Below are positions 1-6,927 of a DNA stretch of 21,274 nucleotides, in pieces (the first letter of the stretch is position 1; each line of letters begins with the position of its first letter). Both the position numbers and the translations under genes were made by a program. This stretch comes from JBFKMV01 sp041629655 (GTDB lineage: Bacteria; Acidobacteriota; Polarisedimenticolia; Polarisedimenticolales; Polarisedimenticolaceae): positions 1 through 21,274 of the forward strand of contig JBFKMV010000074.1 of the NCBI GenBank assembly GCA_041629655.1, given 5' to 3'. Under the pieces are notes generated by a model, which was given only the letters and a program-made list of their open reading frames with translations, was not told the DNA's origin and made no database searches.

Positions 1-40
1 CGGCCTCCGGTAGACGGCGACATGGCGGCGAATTGCACCG

Positions 41-61
41 AAAAAGCGACGGGGCCGTCGC
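41..61 (-). terminator. Intrinsic terminator of the TonB receptor gene
   Basis: Read on the minus strand, GCGACGG and CCGTCGC form a perfect 7-bp GC-rich stem around a CC turn (plus-strand 46-61). TTTTT follows directly (plus-strand A41-A45). The hairpin begins 6 bases after the receptor's stop codon (67-69). Stem, tight loop and adjacent T-run make this a textbook rho-independent terminator. It is the clearest one in the window. Confidence 0.85.
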
Positions 62-66
62 GCGCC

Positions 67-2499
67 TCAGAGCTCGAACTTCAACCCGAAGTTCGGGAAG
101 GCCTCCAGGCCCTCCATGACGTTCACCCCCCGGCGCTCGTCCCACTCCAGCGAGTCGACGTTCTTGCGGTCGTAGAGGTTGATGAAGTCGATGAACGCGA
201 TCAGGCTGACCCGGCCGAAGCGGCGACGGTAGTCGGCGCGGACGTTCAAGGTGTGGAAGTCGGGCAGGCGCTCGACGTTCTGCCCGGTGATCTCCTTCGA
301 GAAGCGCAAAAAGTCCGGGTCGTCGAACACGTCGGCGTGGATCACGAAGGCGTCGGTGGGGCGACCGGCGGCGAACTTCCACTTGGCCGAGAGCGCCCAG
401 CGCGGGTTGAGCTCCCACGAGCCGAGGATCGCGAACACGTGCGGGCGGTGGAAGTCGGCGTCGTACTCGCCCTCGCCTCGCCGGTCGTCGCGCTTGGAGC
501 GGGAGAACGAATACGTCGCCGAGCCGAACCACTTGCGCGTCATGCGCTTGGCCAGGGTGAGGTCCAGGCCGGCCGTCTCGCCCCGGCCCGAGTTGGTCGC
601 GATGCCCTCGGTGCGGTCCCCGGCCACGACCAGGTCGTCGAGCGCCTGGTAGTACAGCTCGGCGGACAGCCGCAGGTCGTCGCGGTACAGGCGCGAGACG
701 CCGAGCACGAGCTGTGTGGAACGTTCCTGGCCCAGCCTCGCGTTGGCGGGGTCCGCCGCCAGCTCGAGAAAGCGCGGGGCCTGGTAGTACAGGCCCGCCG
801 CCGCGGACAGCCGCGTGCGCGGACCGGTCTGCCAGCTCGCCGCCATCCGCGGCGACCACAGCGACTCCCCTGAGAAGCCGTCGTAGTCGTAGCGCAGACC
901 CGGCGTCAGGGTCAGGATGCCGCGGCGGAACGAGTATTCCGCGTAGGCCGCGCCCCGCGTCGCGCTTGCGTCCACTCGCGAGTCGACGCGCGCCGGGGTC
1001 AGCACGACGTACTGCTGGTCCGGGTCGGGCCGGAAGTCGTCCTGGTCGAACACGTAGCGCACCCAGTCGCCGTCGAGCCGCACACCGGAGTCCAGGGCCA
1101 CCCGCGTCAGCCGCGCGCCCGCCGCCAGCGTTCCGCCCGACCGCGTCACCCGCGTCACGTCGCCGCGCCAGCCCAGCTCCCGCTCGCCCTCCTCGATGGT
1201 CAGGATCCGCGGGCGGACCGGAGTCGTCGCCGGGGTCGGATCGGGGCCGGCCTGGTCGGGAAACGCCTCGCCCTGGCTGCTGGTCTTGTCGCTCTCGCGG
1301 ACGAACAGGACGTTCTTGACCAGTGTCGAGGCGCCCGGCAGCCAGCGCCAGGTCACGCCGAGCAGGTCGCTGTCCTGGTCCGACTCGACCACGGCGGTGT
1401 CCTGGAAGTCCGGTGAAGCGAGCACGTTCTCGACGTCGCGGCGGAACGATTCCGGCGCGTGGATCGCCAGCAGCTCCAGGCGGTGCCGTGGTCCGAACGA
1501 GGACACGGTCTTGAGGATCACGTCGGTCAGCGTCGGCGCGCCGATGTCCCGCTCGTCGATGGTCTCGAACAGCCGCTCGAACTCGCGGTGGCGCGCCGAG
1601 ACGATCACGCTGGTGCCGTCGGCCAGGAAGCTCGGCCCGTCGTAGTTGAGCTCGGGGCCCGTGACGTCCAGGCGGCCGCTGAACGAGGGCGTCTCGGGGT
1701 TGCCCTCGGCCACCTCCAGACGCAGCAGCGAGCCGTTCTTCCCGCCGTAGGCCGCCCCCCAGCCGCCCGGCCTGAACTCGGCGCCGCCGATCAGGTTGGG
1801 CACGAAGATCGAGAAGCGCCCGCCGCCGCCGATGTCCTCCTCCTCCCCCAGCGTCTGGTCGAAGTGCACCACCTTGTCGAACGGGATGTCGTCGACCAGG
1901 ATCAGGTTGTCCCGCGGTCCGCGCCCGCGCACCGTGAAGCTCGAGAACTCCCCGGTCGCCGCGACGCCCGGGAGCGTGTCGAGCGAGCGGAACACGTCGC
2001 CTGCGGTGCCGGGGCTGCGGCGGATCTCCTCGCGGCCCAGCCGCACCGCGGTGACGGGGTCGCGCGGGTTGTCGGCGGCCCCGCGCGCGGTGACCAGGAC
2101 GGTCTCGCGGAACTCGTCACCCTGCACGAGCTCGAAGTCGGCGACGGTGACCTTGCGCTTGACGACGCGGACGTCGGCCTCGATCGCCGGGAGGTAACCG
2201 CGACCCTCGACGACCACCCGGTACAGACCCTCGGCGAGGCCCTCGACGGAGTACCGCCCGTCGGCGCCTGTCGCCGCCCGCCGGTCGGCCCCGTCGCCAC
2301 CGGACACGCTGACGGCGGCCTCGGCGACGGGCCGCAGGGTGCGGGCGTCGACGGCCCGGCCCCGGATCGCGCCGACAGCCGACTCGCCGGTCGCCGCGCG
2401 GGGCGCGGACGGCAACGCCAGGGCCGCCGCTGCGAGCAGCCCGACGTACGCGCCACGCGCGATGCGAGAAAAACCGCCCTTCTGCCGTCCCGCCTGCAT
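67..2499 (-). CDS. TonB-dependent outer-membrane receptor with N-terminal carboxypeptidase-regulatory-like domain
   Basis: An outer-membrane beta-barrel transporter of 810 residues, expected to import a bulky ligand using TonB energy; the substrate cannot be told. Residues 1-36 form a signal peptide (basic start MQAGRQKGG, hydrophobic core, cleavage near PRA-A). A carboxypeptidase-regulatory-like Ig domain follows at about 42-125 (GRAVDARTLRPVAEAAVSV, then GRYSVEGL). The plug comes next, with RSLDTLPGVAA, FTVRGRGPRDNLILVDDIPF and GGKNGSLLRLEV. The barrel runs to the terminal aromatic FGLKFEL. The frame is open to 2607, but the ATG at 2499 is preferred because it puts the signal peptide at the N-terminus. 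A second ATG at 2565 starts with the same bases (see findings). It is divergent from the VOC gene and has its own terminator, so it is probably monocistronic. Confidence 0.93.
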   Translation of the reverse strand: MQAGRQKGGFSRIARGAYVGLLAAAALALPSAPRAATGESAVGAIRGRAVDARTLRPVAEAAVSVSGGDGADRRAATGADGRYSVEGLAEGLYRVVVEGRGYLPAIEADVRVVKRKVTVADFELVQGDEFRETVLVTARGAADNPRDPVTAVRLGREEIRRSPGTAGDVFRSLDTLPGVAATGEFSSFTVRGRGPRDNLILVDDIPFDKVVHFDQTLGEEEDIGGGGRFSIFVPNLIGGAEFRPGGWGAAYGGKNGSLLRLEVAEGNPETPSFSGRLDVTGPELNYDGPSFLADGTSVIVSARHREFERLFETIDERDIGAPTLTDVILKTVSSFGPRHRLELLAIHAPESFRRDVENVLASPDFQDTAVVESDQDSDLLGVTWRWLPGASTLVKNVLFVRESDKTSSQGEAFPDQAGPDPTPATTPVRPRILTIEEGERELGWRGDVTRVTRSGGTLAAGARLTRVALDSGVRLDGDWVRYVFDQDDFRPDPDQQYVVLTPARVDSRVDASATRGAAYAEYSFRRGILTLTPGLRYDYDGFSGESLWSPRMAASWQTGPRTRLSAAAGLYYQAPRFLELAADPANARLGQERSTQLVLGVSRLYRDDLRLSAELYYQALDDLVVAGDRTEGIATNSGRGETAGLDLTLAKRMTRKWFGSATYSFSRSKRDDRRGEGEYDADFHRPHVFAILGSWELNPRWALSAKWKFAAGRPTDAFVIHADVFDDPDFLRFSKEITGQNVERLPDFHTLNVRADYRRRFGRVSLIAFIDFINLYDRKNVDSLEWDERRGVNVMEGLEAFPNFGLKFEL

Positions 2500-2581
2500 A
2501 CGAGCGCGATGATAGCGGTTCGCCGAGGGCGATTCCGGTACGATATGCGGCAATCCCGCCTGCATGCGAAGGAGGGTCGAC
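2500..2581. promoter_or_regulatory. Divergent intergenic region, TonB receptor / VOC gene
   Basis: These 82 bases separate two divergent starts and must hold or border both promoters. On plus, TACGAT (2539-2544) is a weak -10 candidate; on minus, TATCAT (2515-2510) lies 11 bases before the receptor start. Neither has a clear -35. The 12-mer TCCCGCCTGCAT ends at the receptor start (2488-2499) and recurs at 2554-2565. AAGGAGG at 2569-2575 is a strong ribosome binding site and fixes the VOC start at 2582 over the upstream in-frame ATG at 2564. Confidence 0.4.
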
Positions 2582-3010
2582 ATGCCCAGCAACCCGCCGG
2601 AGAACATGCCCCGGATCAGTCCCTACCTGCTCTACGAGGACGCCTCGGCCGCCGTCGACTGGCTGACCGCGGCCTTCGGCTTCCGCGAACGCATGCGGAT
2701 GCCCGGGCCGGACGGCAAGGTCGCGCACGCGGAGCTGGAGCTCGCCGGCGGCGTGGTGCTGCTCGGGCACCCGGGTCCGGACTACCGCAGTCCGCGGGAC
2801 CACGGCCACGTCTGCCAGCTCGTGCACGTGTACGTCGATGACGTGGACGCGCACTTCGCCCACGCCCGGTCGGCCGGCGCGAAGATCCTCTCCGAGCCCG
2901 AGGACCGCTACTACGGAGACCGGATCTACGCCGCTGAGGACCCCGAGGGCCACCGCTGGTACTTCGCCCAGCACCTTCGCGACGTGGCGCCGGAAGACAT
3001 GCGGCCTTGA
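2582..3010 (+). CDS. VOC superfamily protein (glyoxalase/bleomycin-resistance-like)
   Basis: A 142-residue single-domain protein with the vicinal-oxygen-chelate fold, built from two beta-alpha-beta-beta-beta modules. The first module runs from SPYLLYEDASAAVDWLTAAF to GGVVLLGHPG. The second runs from HVYVDDVDAHFAHARSAGAK to the typical end DRIYAAEDPEGHRWYFAQHL. The ending resembles PhnB/glyoxalase-like proteins, where the Glu-Gly-His segment is common. It is probably a cytosolic dioxygenase-, lyase- or binding-type protein; the reaction cannot be read from sequence. The start at 2582 is set by AAGGAGG seven bases upstream. The next gene is 156 bp away, so this one may be transcribed alone. Confidence 0.88.
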   Translation: MPSNPPENMPRISPYLLYEDASAAVDWLTAAFGFRERMRMPGPDGKVAHAELELAGGVVLLGHPGPDYRSPRDHGHVCQLVHVYVDDVDAHFAHARSAGAKILSEPEDRYYGDRIYAAEDPEGHRWYFAQHLRDVAPEDMRP

Positions 3011-3166
3011 CCCCTCGAGGCGGTGCCGCTGCGCGGCGGCGTTCGGGGTCGCGGCGCCGCGTGGAGCCGCCGTCGCGGCCCGGATGGGGTTTTGCGGCGG
3101 ATCTGATACACTTTCCGTTCTGAGGCGCCCTCTCACAGCCGTCTCAATCGCGAACAGGGAGCGACG
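3011..3166. promoter_or_regulatory. Intergenic region upstream of the zinc-ribbon gene
   Basis: The first about 80 bases are extremely GC-rich with no clean hairpin plus T-run. The distal part is more AT-rich (3089-3120) and contains TGATACACT, a plausible -10 (TACACT, 3107-3112), without a convincing -35 at 17 bp. AGGGAGCG (3156-3163) is the likely ribosome binding site for the ATG at 3167. No small gene is apparent here. Confidence 0.3.
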
Positions 3167-3655
3167 ATGACCCCGACCAAGAAGAAGTACGAGGTGGGCG
3201 CCGAGATCGAGGCCTACTGCACCAAGTGCAAGATGAACCGCCAGCACGCCATCGAGACGTTGAAGTCCGACGGGAACATCAACCGCGTGCTCTGTCGCAC
3301 CTGTGAAGGCAGCCACCTGTTCCGGCTGCCCAAGGGCGCGGGCGGCAAACGGATCCGCTCCAGCCGCGCGGGCAAGCGGCCCCGCAAGGGCGCGGTCACG
3401 GTGTCCGAGGAAGATCTCGCGAAGGCCAAGCCCTACGCTCAGGACGGGGTGTTCCAGGTCGGCGACATCATCCGCCACCGCACGTTCGGACCCGGCAGCG
3501 TGCTGGAGGTGAAACCGGCCGGCAAGATGGAGGTCGGCTTCGAGACCGGCAGCAAGCTGCTGGTCTGCGGTGACGCTGCCACGGCCGCCCCCAAGCGCCG
3601 CGCCCGGCCCGCCGCGGCCAAGACCGCCTCGGGCAAGGGCGGCGGCGCGAGCTAG
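3167..3655 (+). CDS. Small zinc-ribbon protein with C-terminal SH3-like (CarD/UvrD-tail-like) segment
   Basis: A 162-residue protein of unknown function. The N-terminus has a four-cysteine zinc-ribbon pattern: YCTKCK (C18, C21) and LCRTCEGSH (C43, C46). A basic linker rich in K, R and G follows (about 55-75). Residues 95-134 (FQVGDIIRHRTFGPGSVLEV to LLVCG) match the short beta module 'GD.I.H..FG.G.V' seen in CarD-like proteins and in UvrD/PcrA C-terminal tails. The end is a positively charged Ala/Lys/Arg-rich tail. Similar zinc-ribbon plus 'H-x-x-F-G-x-G' proteins occur in Myxococcota and related groups as conserved hypotheticals. Nucleic-acid or RNA-polymerase binding is a reasonable guess, not shown. 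The stop codon shares CTAG with the convergent arsC. Confidence 0.85.
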   Translation: MTPTKKKYEVGAEIEAYCTKCKMNRQHAIETLKSDGNINRVLCRTCEGSHLFRLPKGAGGKRIRSSRAGKRPRKGAVTVSEEDLAKAKPYAQDGVFQVGDIIRHRTFGPGSVLEVKPAGKMEVGFETGSKLLVCGDAATAAPKRRARPAAAKTASGKGGGAS

Positions 3656-4083
3656 AGCAGCTCTCCCGGCAACGCTTCGACGAACTCGCGAATCTGGTCG
3701 CGGACGCGGCGGTAGGGCGCCAGCGCTTCTTCTTCCGAGGCGGCGCCGGCGGCCAGGCGCGGCGGATCGTCGAAACCGGCGTGAAGGCGACGCACCGTCC
3801 CCGGGTACACGGGACAACTCCGTTCGGCGCTGTCGCAGACGGTGATCACGGCATCGAAGCCGACGTCGGCCAGCTCGTCGAGGTGTTTCGAGCGCTGGCC
3901 GGCGATGTCCACGCCCGCCTCGGCCATCACCCGCACGGCGCGCGGGTCCAGCCGCCCGGGAGCGGTCCCGGCCGAGTGGACCTCGATCCGATCTCCCAGC
4001 AGCGCCCGGGCCCAGCCCTCCGCCATCTGGCTGCGGCACGAGTTGCCGGTGCACAGGAACAGCAGCTTGCGCGTCGCGGCCAT
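3652..4083 (-). CDS. arsC: Arsenate reductase, thioredoxin-coupled low-molecular-weight phosphatase type
   Basis: A 143-residue cytosolic enzyme of the LMW protein tyrosine phosphatase fold. The P-loop is C-T-G-N-S-C-R-S (C11, R17), i.e. CX5R. Further cysteines at C16, C83 and C90 (TVCDSAERSC) have the same spacing as the C10/C15/C82/C89 set of the staphylococcal pI258 enzyme. Those residues relay electrons from thioredoxin during reduction of arsenate to arsenite. An Asp-Pro segment (GFDDPP) supplies the general acid expected in this family. The start ATG is 5 bp after the DUF1801 stop, so the two are probably cotranscribed. No arsR, arsB or acr3 lies alongside, so arsenic control of this gene is not evident. 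A LMW phosphatase role is less likely given the full cysteine relay. Confidence 0.9.
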   Translation of the reverse strand: MAATRKLLFLCTGNSCRSQMAEGWARALLGDRIEVHSAGTAPGRLDPRAVRVMAEAGVDIAGQRSKHLDELADVGFDAVITVCDSAERSCPVYPGTVRRLHAGFDDPPRLAAGAASEEEALAPYRRVRDQIREFVEALPGELL

Positions 4084-4088
4084 GCGGT

Positions 4089-4505
4089 TCAGGCGCCCAT
4101 CTGCGCCTTGTGCTTGACCGACTCGCGGATCAGCCGCTCCAGCGTCGGCCGGTCCACGTCGTCGAGCGTCTTGACGTACAAGCAGGCCTTGCCGGTCTTG
4201 AACTTGCCCAGCTTCTTCAGCAGCGCGCCGTACCTGGTGAAGCCCGACATGATGTACAGCGTCATGTTCTGCTTGCGCGGCGAGAACCCGGTCAAGAACC
4301 AGTCGCCCTCGCGCCCGCTGGCGTACTTGTAGCGGTAGCTGCCGAAGCCGACGATCGCCTCGCCCCACATCTTCGGCGGCTTGCCGGTGATCTTCCGCAT
4401 CATCGCCACCAGCGCGCGGCTGTCCTTGCGCTTCTGCTCGTCCTCGATCCCGTCGATGAACTGCTTGACGCTGGCCCGGGTCTGCTTCGTCTTCAGCTCC
4501 GCCAT
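4089..4505 (-). CDS. DUF1801 domain protein (YdhG-like)
   Basis: A 138-residue single-domain protein matching the DUF1801 family. The pattern includes VKQFIDGIEDEQKRKDSRAL near the N-terminus and KMWGEAIVGFGSYRYKY in the middle. It continues with WFLTGFSPRKQNMTLYIMSG and closes with KACLYVKTLDDVDRPTLERL. Relatives have been described as iron-chaperone-like or given no function; nothing here decides. It is soluble, with no signal peptide. GGAGGG lies 4-9 bases before the ATG at 4505. It is the first gene of a two-gene unit with arsC, divergent from the glycosyltransferase gene. Whether it has any part in arsenate handling is open. Confidence 0.88.
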   Translation of the reverse strand: MAELKTKQTRASVKQFIDGIEDEQKRKDSRALVAMMRKITGKPPKMWGEAIVGFGSYRYKYASGREGDWFLTGFSPRKQNMTLYIMSGFTRYGALLKKLGKFKTGKACLYVKTLDDVDRPTLERLIRESVKHKAQMGA

Positions 4506-4589
4506 GCATCCCTCCGCGGTGCTTCCCGGGCCGGATCGCCCGGGGCTCGCGATATGGTATACCCGTGCGGGGCTGATCGAGGGGTGACG
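4506..4589. promoter_or_regulatory. Divergent promoter region with hairpin, DUF1801-arsC / GT39
   Basis: The region holds a palindromic AT-rich core GGTATACC (4556-4563) that could supply -10-like TATACC hexamers in both directions; no -35 is convincing. Between it and the DUF1801 start is the inverted repeat CCCGGGC-N6-GCCCGGG (4525-4531 and 4538-4544). In the minus transcript this would be a 7-bp hairpin just ahead of the GGAGGG ribosome binding site; as DNA it could be an operator. For the plus gene, GAGGGG (4579-4584) is the ribosome binding site. Confidence 0.45.
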
Positions 4590-6116
4590 ATGCCCGCAGG
4601 GTCGGATTCGCGGTTTCCGTGGTGGCCGGTGTTCGTGGTGGCGACGGCGCATGCCGCACTGCATCTCGTGACGGCGGGCAACTACGGGATCTTCCGCGAC
4701 GAGTACTACTACCTGGCCTGCGCGCGTCATCTGGCGTGGGGTTACGTCGACCAGCCGCCACTGTCGATCGCGGTGCTCGCCGCCGTGCGGTCCGTCGCCG
4801 GGGAGGGCCTGGTCGCGCTGCGGCTGCCGGCCGCGCTGTGCGGCGCGGCCGTGATCGTGATCGCGGCCCACCTGGCGCGCACGCTCGGCGGCGGGCGCTT
4901 CGCGCAGCTCGTGGCCGCCCTGGCGCTGGCGATCGTCGGCGTGGTGCAGGTCCTGACGGGTTTCTTCTCCATGAACGCGTTCGACATCGTGGTCTGGACC
5001 GCGGCCTGGGCGCTGCTGGCGCTGTGGGTGGTCGAGCCGCGGCCGCGCCGGATGGTGGCGCTGGGTGTGGTGCTGGGCCTCGGACTGCTGAACAAGATCG
5101 GGCTGCTCGTCCTCGGCGCCGCGCTGGCCGTGGCGCTGGTGCTGACCCGCCACCGCCGCGAGCTGGCCACGCCGTGGCCGTGGCTGGCCGGCGCGATCGC
5201 GATGTTGCTGTTCCTGCCGCACGTCGTGTGGCAGGCGTTCAACGACTGGCCGACGCTGGAGTTCATCGCCAACGCCCAGCGCTACAAGATCAGCGCGATG
5301 CCGCCGCACGCCTTCCTCGGCGAGATCGTCCTCGAGCAGCACCCGGCCAACCTGCTGCTGTGGCCGGTCGGCCTGGCCTGGTTGCTGCTGGCCGGGGGCG
5401 GGCGCCGTTTCCGGCTGCTCGGGGTGACGGTCGTGGCGGCCCTGGCGCTGCTGATGGCCCAGCGTGCCAAGCCCTACTACGCCGCCGGCCTGTTCCCGGT
5501 GCTGCTGGCCGCGGGCGCCTGCGCCTGGGAGCGGCTCGCCGCCGGTCCACGCCGGGCCTGGCTGCGTCCCGTGCTGGTGGTGTGGCTCGTGGTGAACGGA
5601 CTGTTCTTCCTTCCCCTGGGCGTGCCGGTGCTTCCCGTCGAGGCGTTCGCGCGCTGGCAGGCCTGGACCGGCATCGCGCCCGCCGCGCAGGAGGTCGGCC
5701 ATACCAGCGAGCTGCCCCAGCACTACTCCGACCGCTTCGGCTGGGAGGAGCTGGCGGCCGAGGTCGGCCGCGTCGCCGCCACGCTGCCCCCCGAGCAGCG
5801 CGACCGCGCCGTGATCATCGCCCGCAACTACGGCGAGGCCGGCGCGCTCGAGTACTGGGCCGGCCGCTACGGCCTGCCGCCGGTCGTCAGCGGCCACAAC
5901 AGCTACTGGTTCTGGGCGCCCGGCGAGCTGGAGCTGGACACCGTGATCGCGGTCGGCTTCGGCGAGGACGACGTCCGCGGAGCGTTCGCGGACGTGCGCC
6001 GGGCGGGGATGCTCGACCAGCCGTGGGCGCTCGAGCACGGACGGTCGATCTGGGTCGCCCGCGAGCCGCGGCTGACCTGGAAGGAGCTGCACGAGCGGCT
6101 ACGGTCGTTCATCTAG
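4590..6116 (+). CDS. Glycosyltransferase family 39-type membrane protein (ArnT/PMT-like, GT-C)
   Basis: A 508-residue polytopic inner-membrane protein of the GT-C class, expected to use a polyprenyl-phosphate sugar donor at the periplasmic face. The acidic motif F-R-D-E-Y-Y-Y (D37, E38) sits in the first extracytoplasmic loop, where ArnT and PMT enzymes carry their catalytic Asp. The 'W-G-Y-V-D-Q-P-P-L' segment after it is typical. About ten hydrophobic segments follow (near 11-29, 82-98, 106-126, 130-148, 154-176, 197-213, 255-270, 275-290, 300-318, 337-355). The soluble C-terminal part is about 365-508. ATG 4590 is preferred because GAGGGG precedes it; the frame upstream is antisense to DUF1801. 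It heads a three-gene run with the PP2C and exonuclease genes (gaps 16 and 15 bp). Donor and acceptor are unknown. Confidence 0.9.
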   Translation: MPAGSDSRFPWWPVFVVATAHAALHLVTAGNYGIFRDEYYYLACARHLAWGYVDQPPLSIAVLAAVRSVAGEGLVALRLPAALCGAAVIVIAAHLARTLGGGRFAQLVAALALAIVGVVQVLTGFFSMNAFDIVVWTAAWALLALWVVEPRPRRMVALGVVLGLGLLNKIGLLVLGAALAVALVLTRHRRELATPWPWLAGAIAMLLFLPHVVWQAFNDWPTLEFIANAQRYKISAMPPHAFLGEIVLEQHPANLLLWPVGLAWLLLAGGGRRFRLLGVTVVAALALLMAQRAKPYYAAGLFPVLLAAGACAWERLAAGPRRAWLRPVLVVWLVVNGLFFLPLGVPVLPVEAFARWQAWTGIAPAAQEVGHTSELPQHYSDRFGWEELAAEVGRVAATLPPEQRDRAVIIARNYGEAGALEYWAGRYGLPPVVSGHNSYWFWAPGELELDTVIAVGFGEDDVRGAFADVRRAGMLDQPWALEHGRSIWVAREPRLTWKELHERLRSFI

Positions 6117-6132
6117 GAGATCCGGCGGGCCG

Positions 6133-6912
6133 ATGGAAACGCGAAAACCGCCCTCCAGTCCGATCCGGCTGTCCGGCGCAAGCGCGCAGCTCCGGCGCTT
6201 CCGGCTCGACTGCGCCGCCCTGACCGCGCCCCGGCCGGGGCGCACCGCGAACGAGGACTGCTGTTTGTTCGCGGCGCCGGGAACGCCGGAGGCCGAGGCG
6301 GCGCGGGCGGGCTACCTGTTCGCGGTGATCGACGGGGCCTCCGCAGGCGGCCGCGGCGGCGCGGCGGCCCAGGAGACCCTCAGCTCGCTGCTCGAGATCC
6401 TCGACGACGAGCGGCGGACGACGCTGCGGCCGGACCTGCTGCTGCACCGCCTGCAGGATGCGAACCACCGCGTGCACGAGGTGATCCGCGGCCTCTGCGT
6501 GGTGACCGCGCTGTGGATCTGGGAGGACCCCGCCGCCGACCGGCTACGCGGCGCCTGGGCCCACGTCGGCGACACGCGGCTCTACCGGTTCCGGGACGCG
6601 TCATGGACGCAGTTGACGCGCGACCACGCGCGCGGCCCGTTGCTGGAGCGCACCGTCGGCGAGGGCCCCGGCATGCTGATCGACACGGGCGAGCTGGAGC
6701 CGGGCCGCGGCGATCGTTTCGTACTGCTCAGCGACGGCGTCTGGAAGGCGGCGCCTCCCGGCAGCGTGATCTCCGGGGCTTCGTTCCCCGGCACCGCGGA
6801 GGCGGTGCGGAGGATGGTCGGACAGGCCCGCGTGAGCGGCAGCGGAGACGATACGACGGCGATCCTGGTCTCGGTGCGCGATGCCGCCGACGCGCCGGAG
6901 CCCGAGCACTAG
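6133..6912 (+). CDS. PP2C-family (PPM) protein serine/threonine phosphatase
   Basis: A 259-residue cytosolic phosphatase with the PPM metal-binding motifs in order: RTANED (N40-D42), VIDGASAGG (D67-G68), AHVGDTRLYR (G146-D147), LLSDGVW (D201) and GDDTTAI (D239-D240). These residues bind the two catalytic Mn/Mg ions. The canonical D-G-M-G-G is D-G-A-S-A-G-G here, as in shorter bacterial members. It probably reverses Hanks-type kinase phosphorylation. A kinase gene lies about 6 kb away (12333-14855), but there is no direct link. The ribosome binding site is AGGAG at 6115-6119, overlapping the end of the upstream gene and rather far (13 bases) from the ATG. It is likely translated from the glycosyltransferase transcript. 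Confidence 0.9.
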   Translation: METRKPPSSPIRLSGASAQLRRFRLDCAALTAPRPGRTANEDCCLFAAPGTPEAEAARAGYLFAVIDGASAGGRGGAAAQETLSSLLEILDDERRTTLRPDLLLHRLQDANHRVHEVIRGLCVVTALWIWEDPAADRLRGAWAHVGDTRLYRFRDASWTQLTRDHARGPLLERTVGEGPGMLIDTGELEPGRGDRFVLLSDGVWKAAPPGSVISGASFPGTAEAVRRMVGQARVSGSGDDTTAILVSVRDAADAPEPEH

Positions 6913-6927
6913 CGCGCGGGAGTCGCG

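Noticed and set aside
4089..6092. A 667-codon minus frame opposite the glycosyltransferase
   Set aside because: Only its last 138 codons (from 4505) form a recognisable protein, DUF1801. The upstream part is antisense noise rich in Gln, Arg and Gly.
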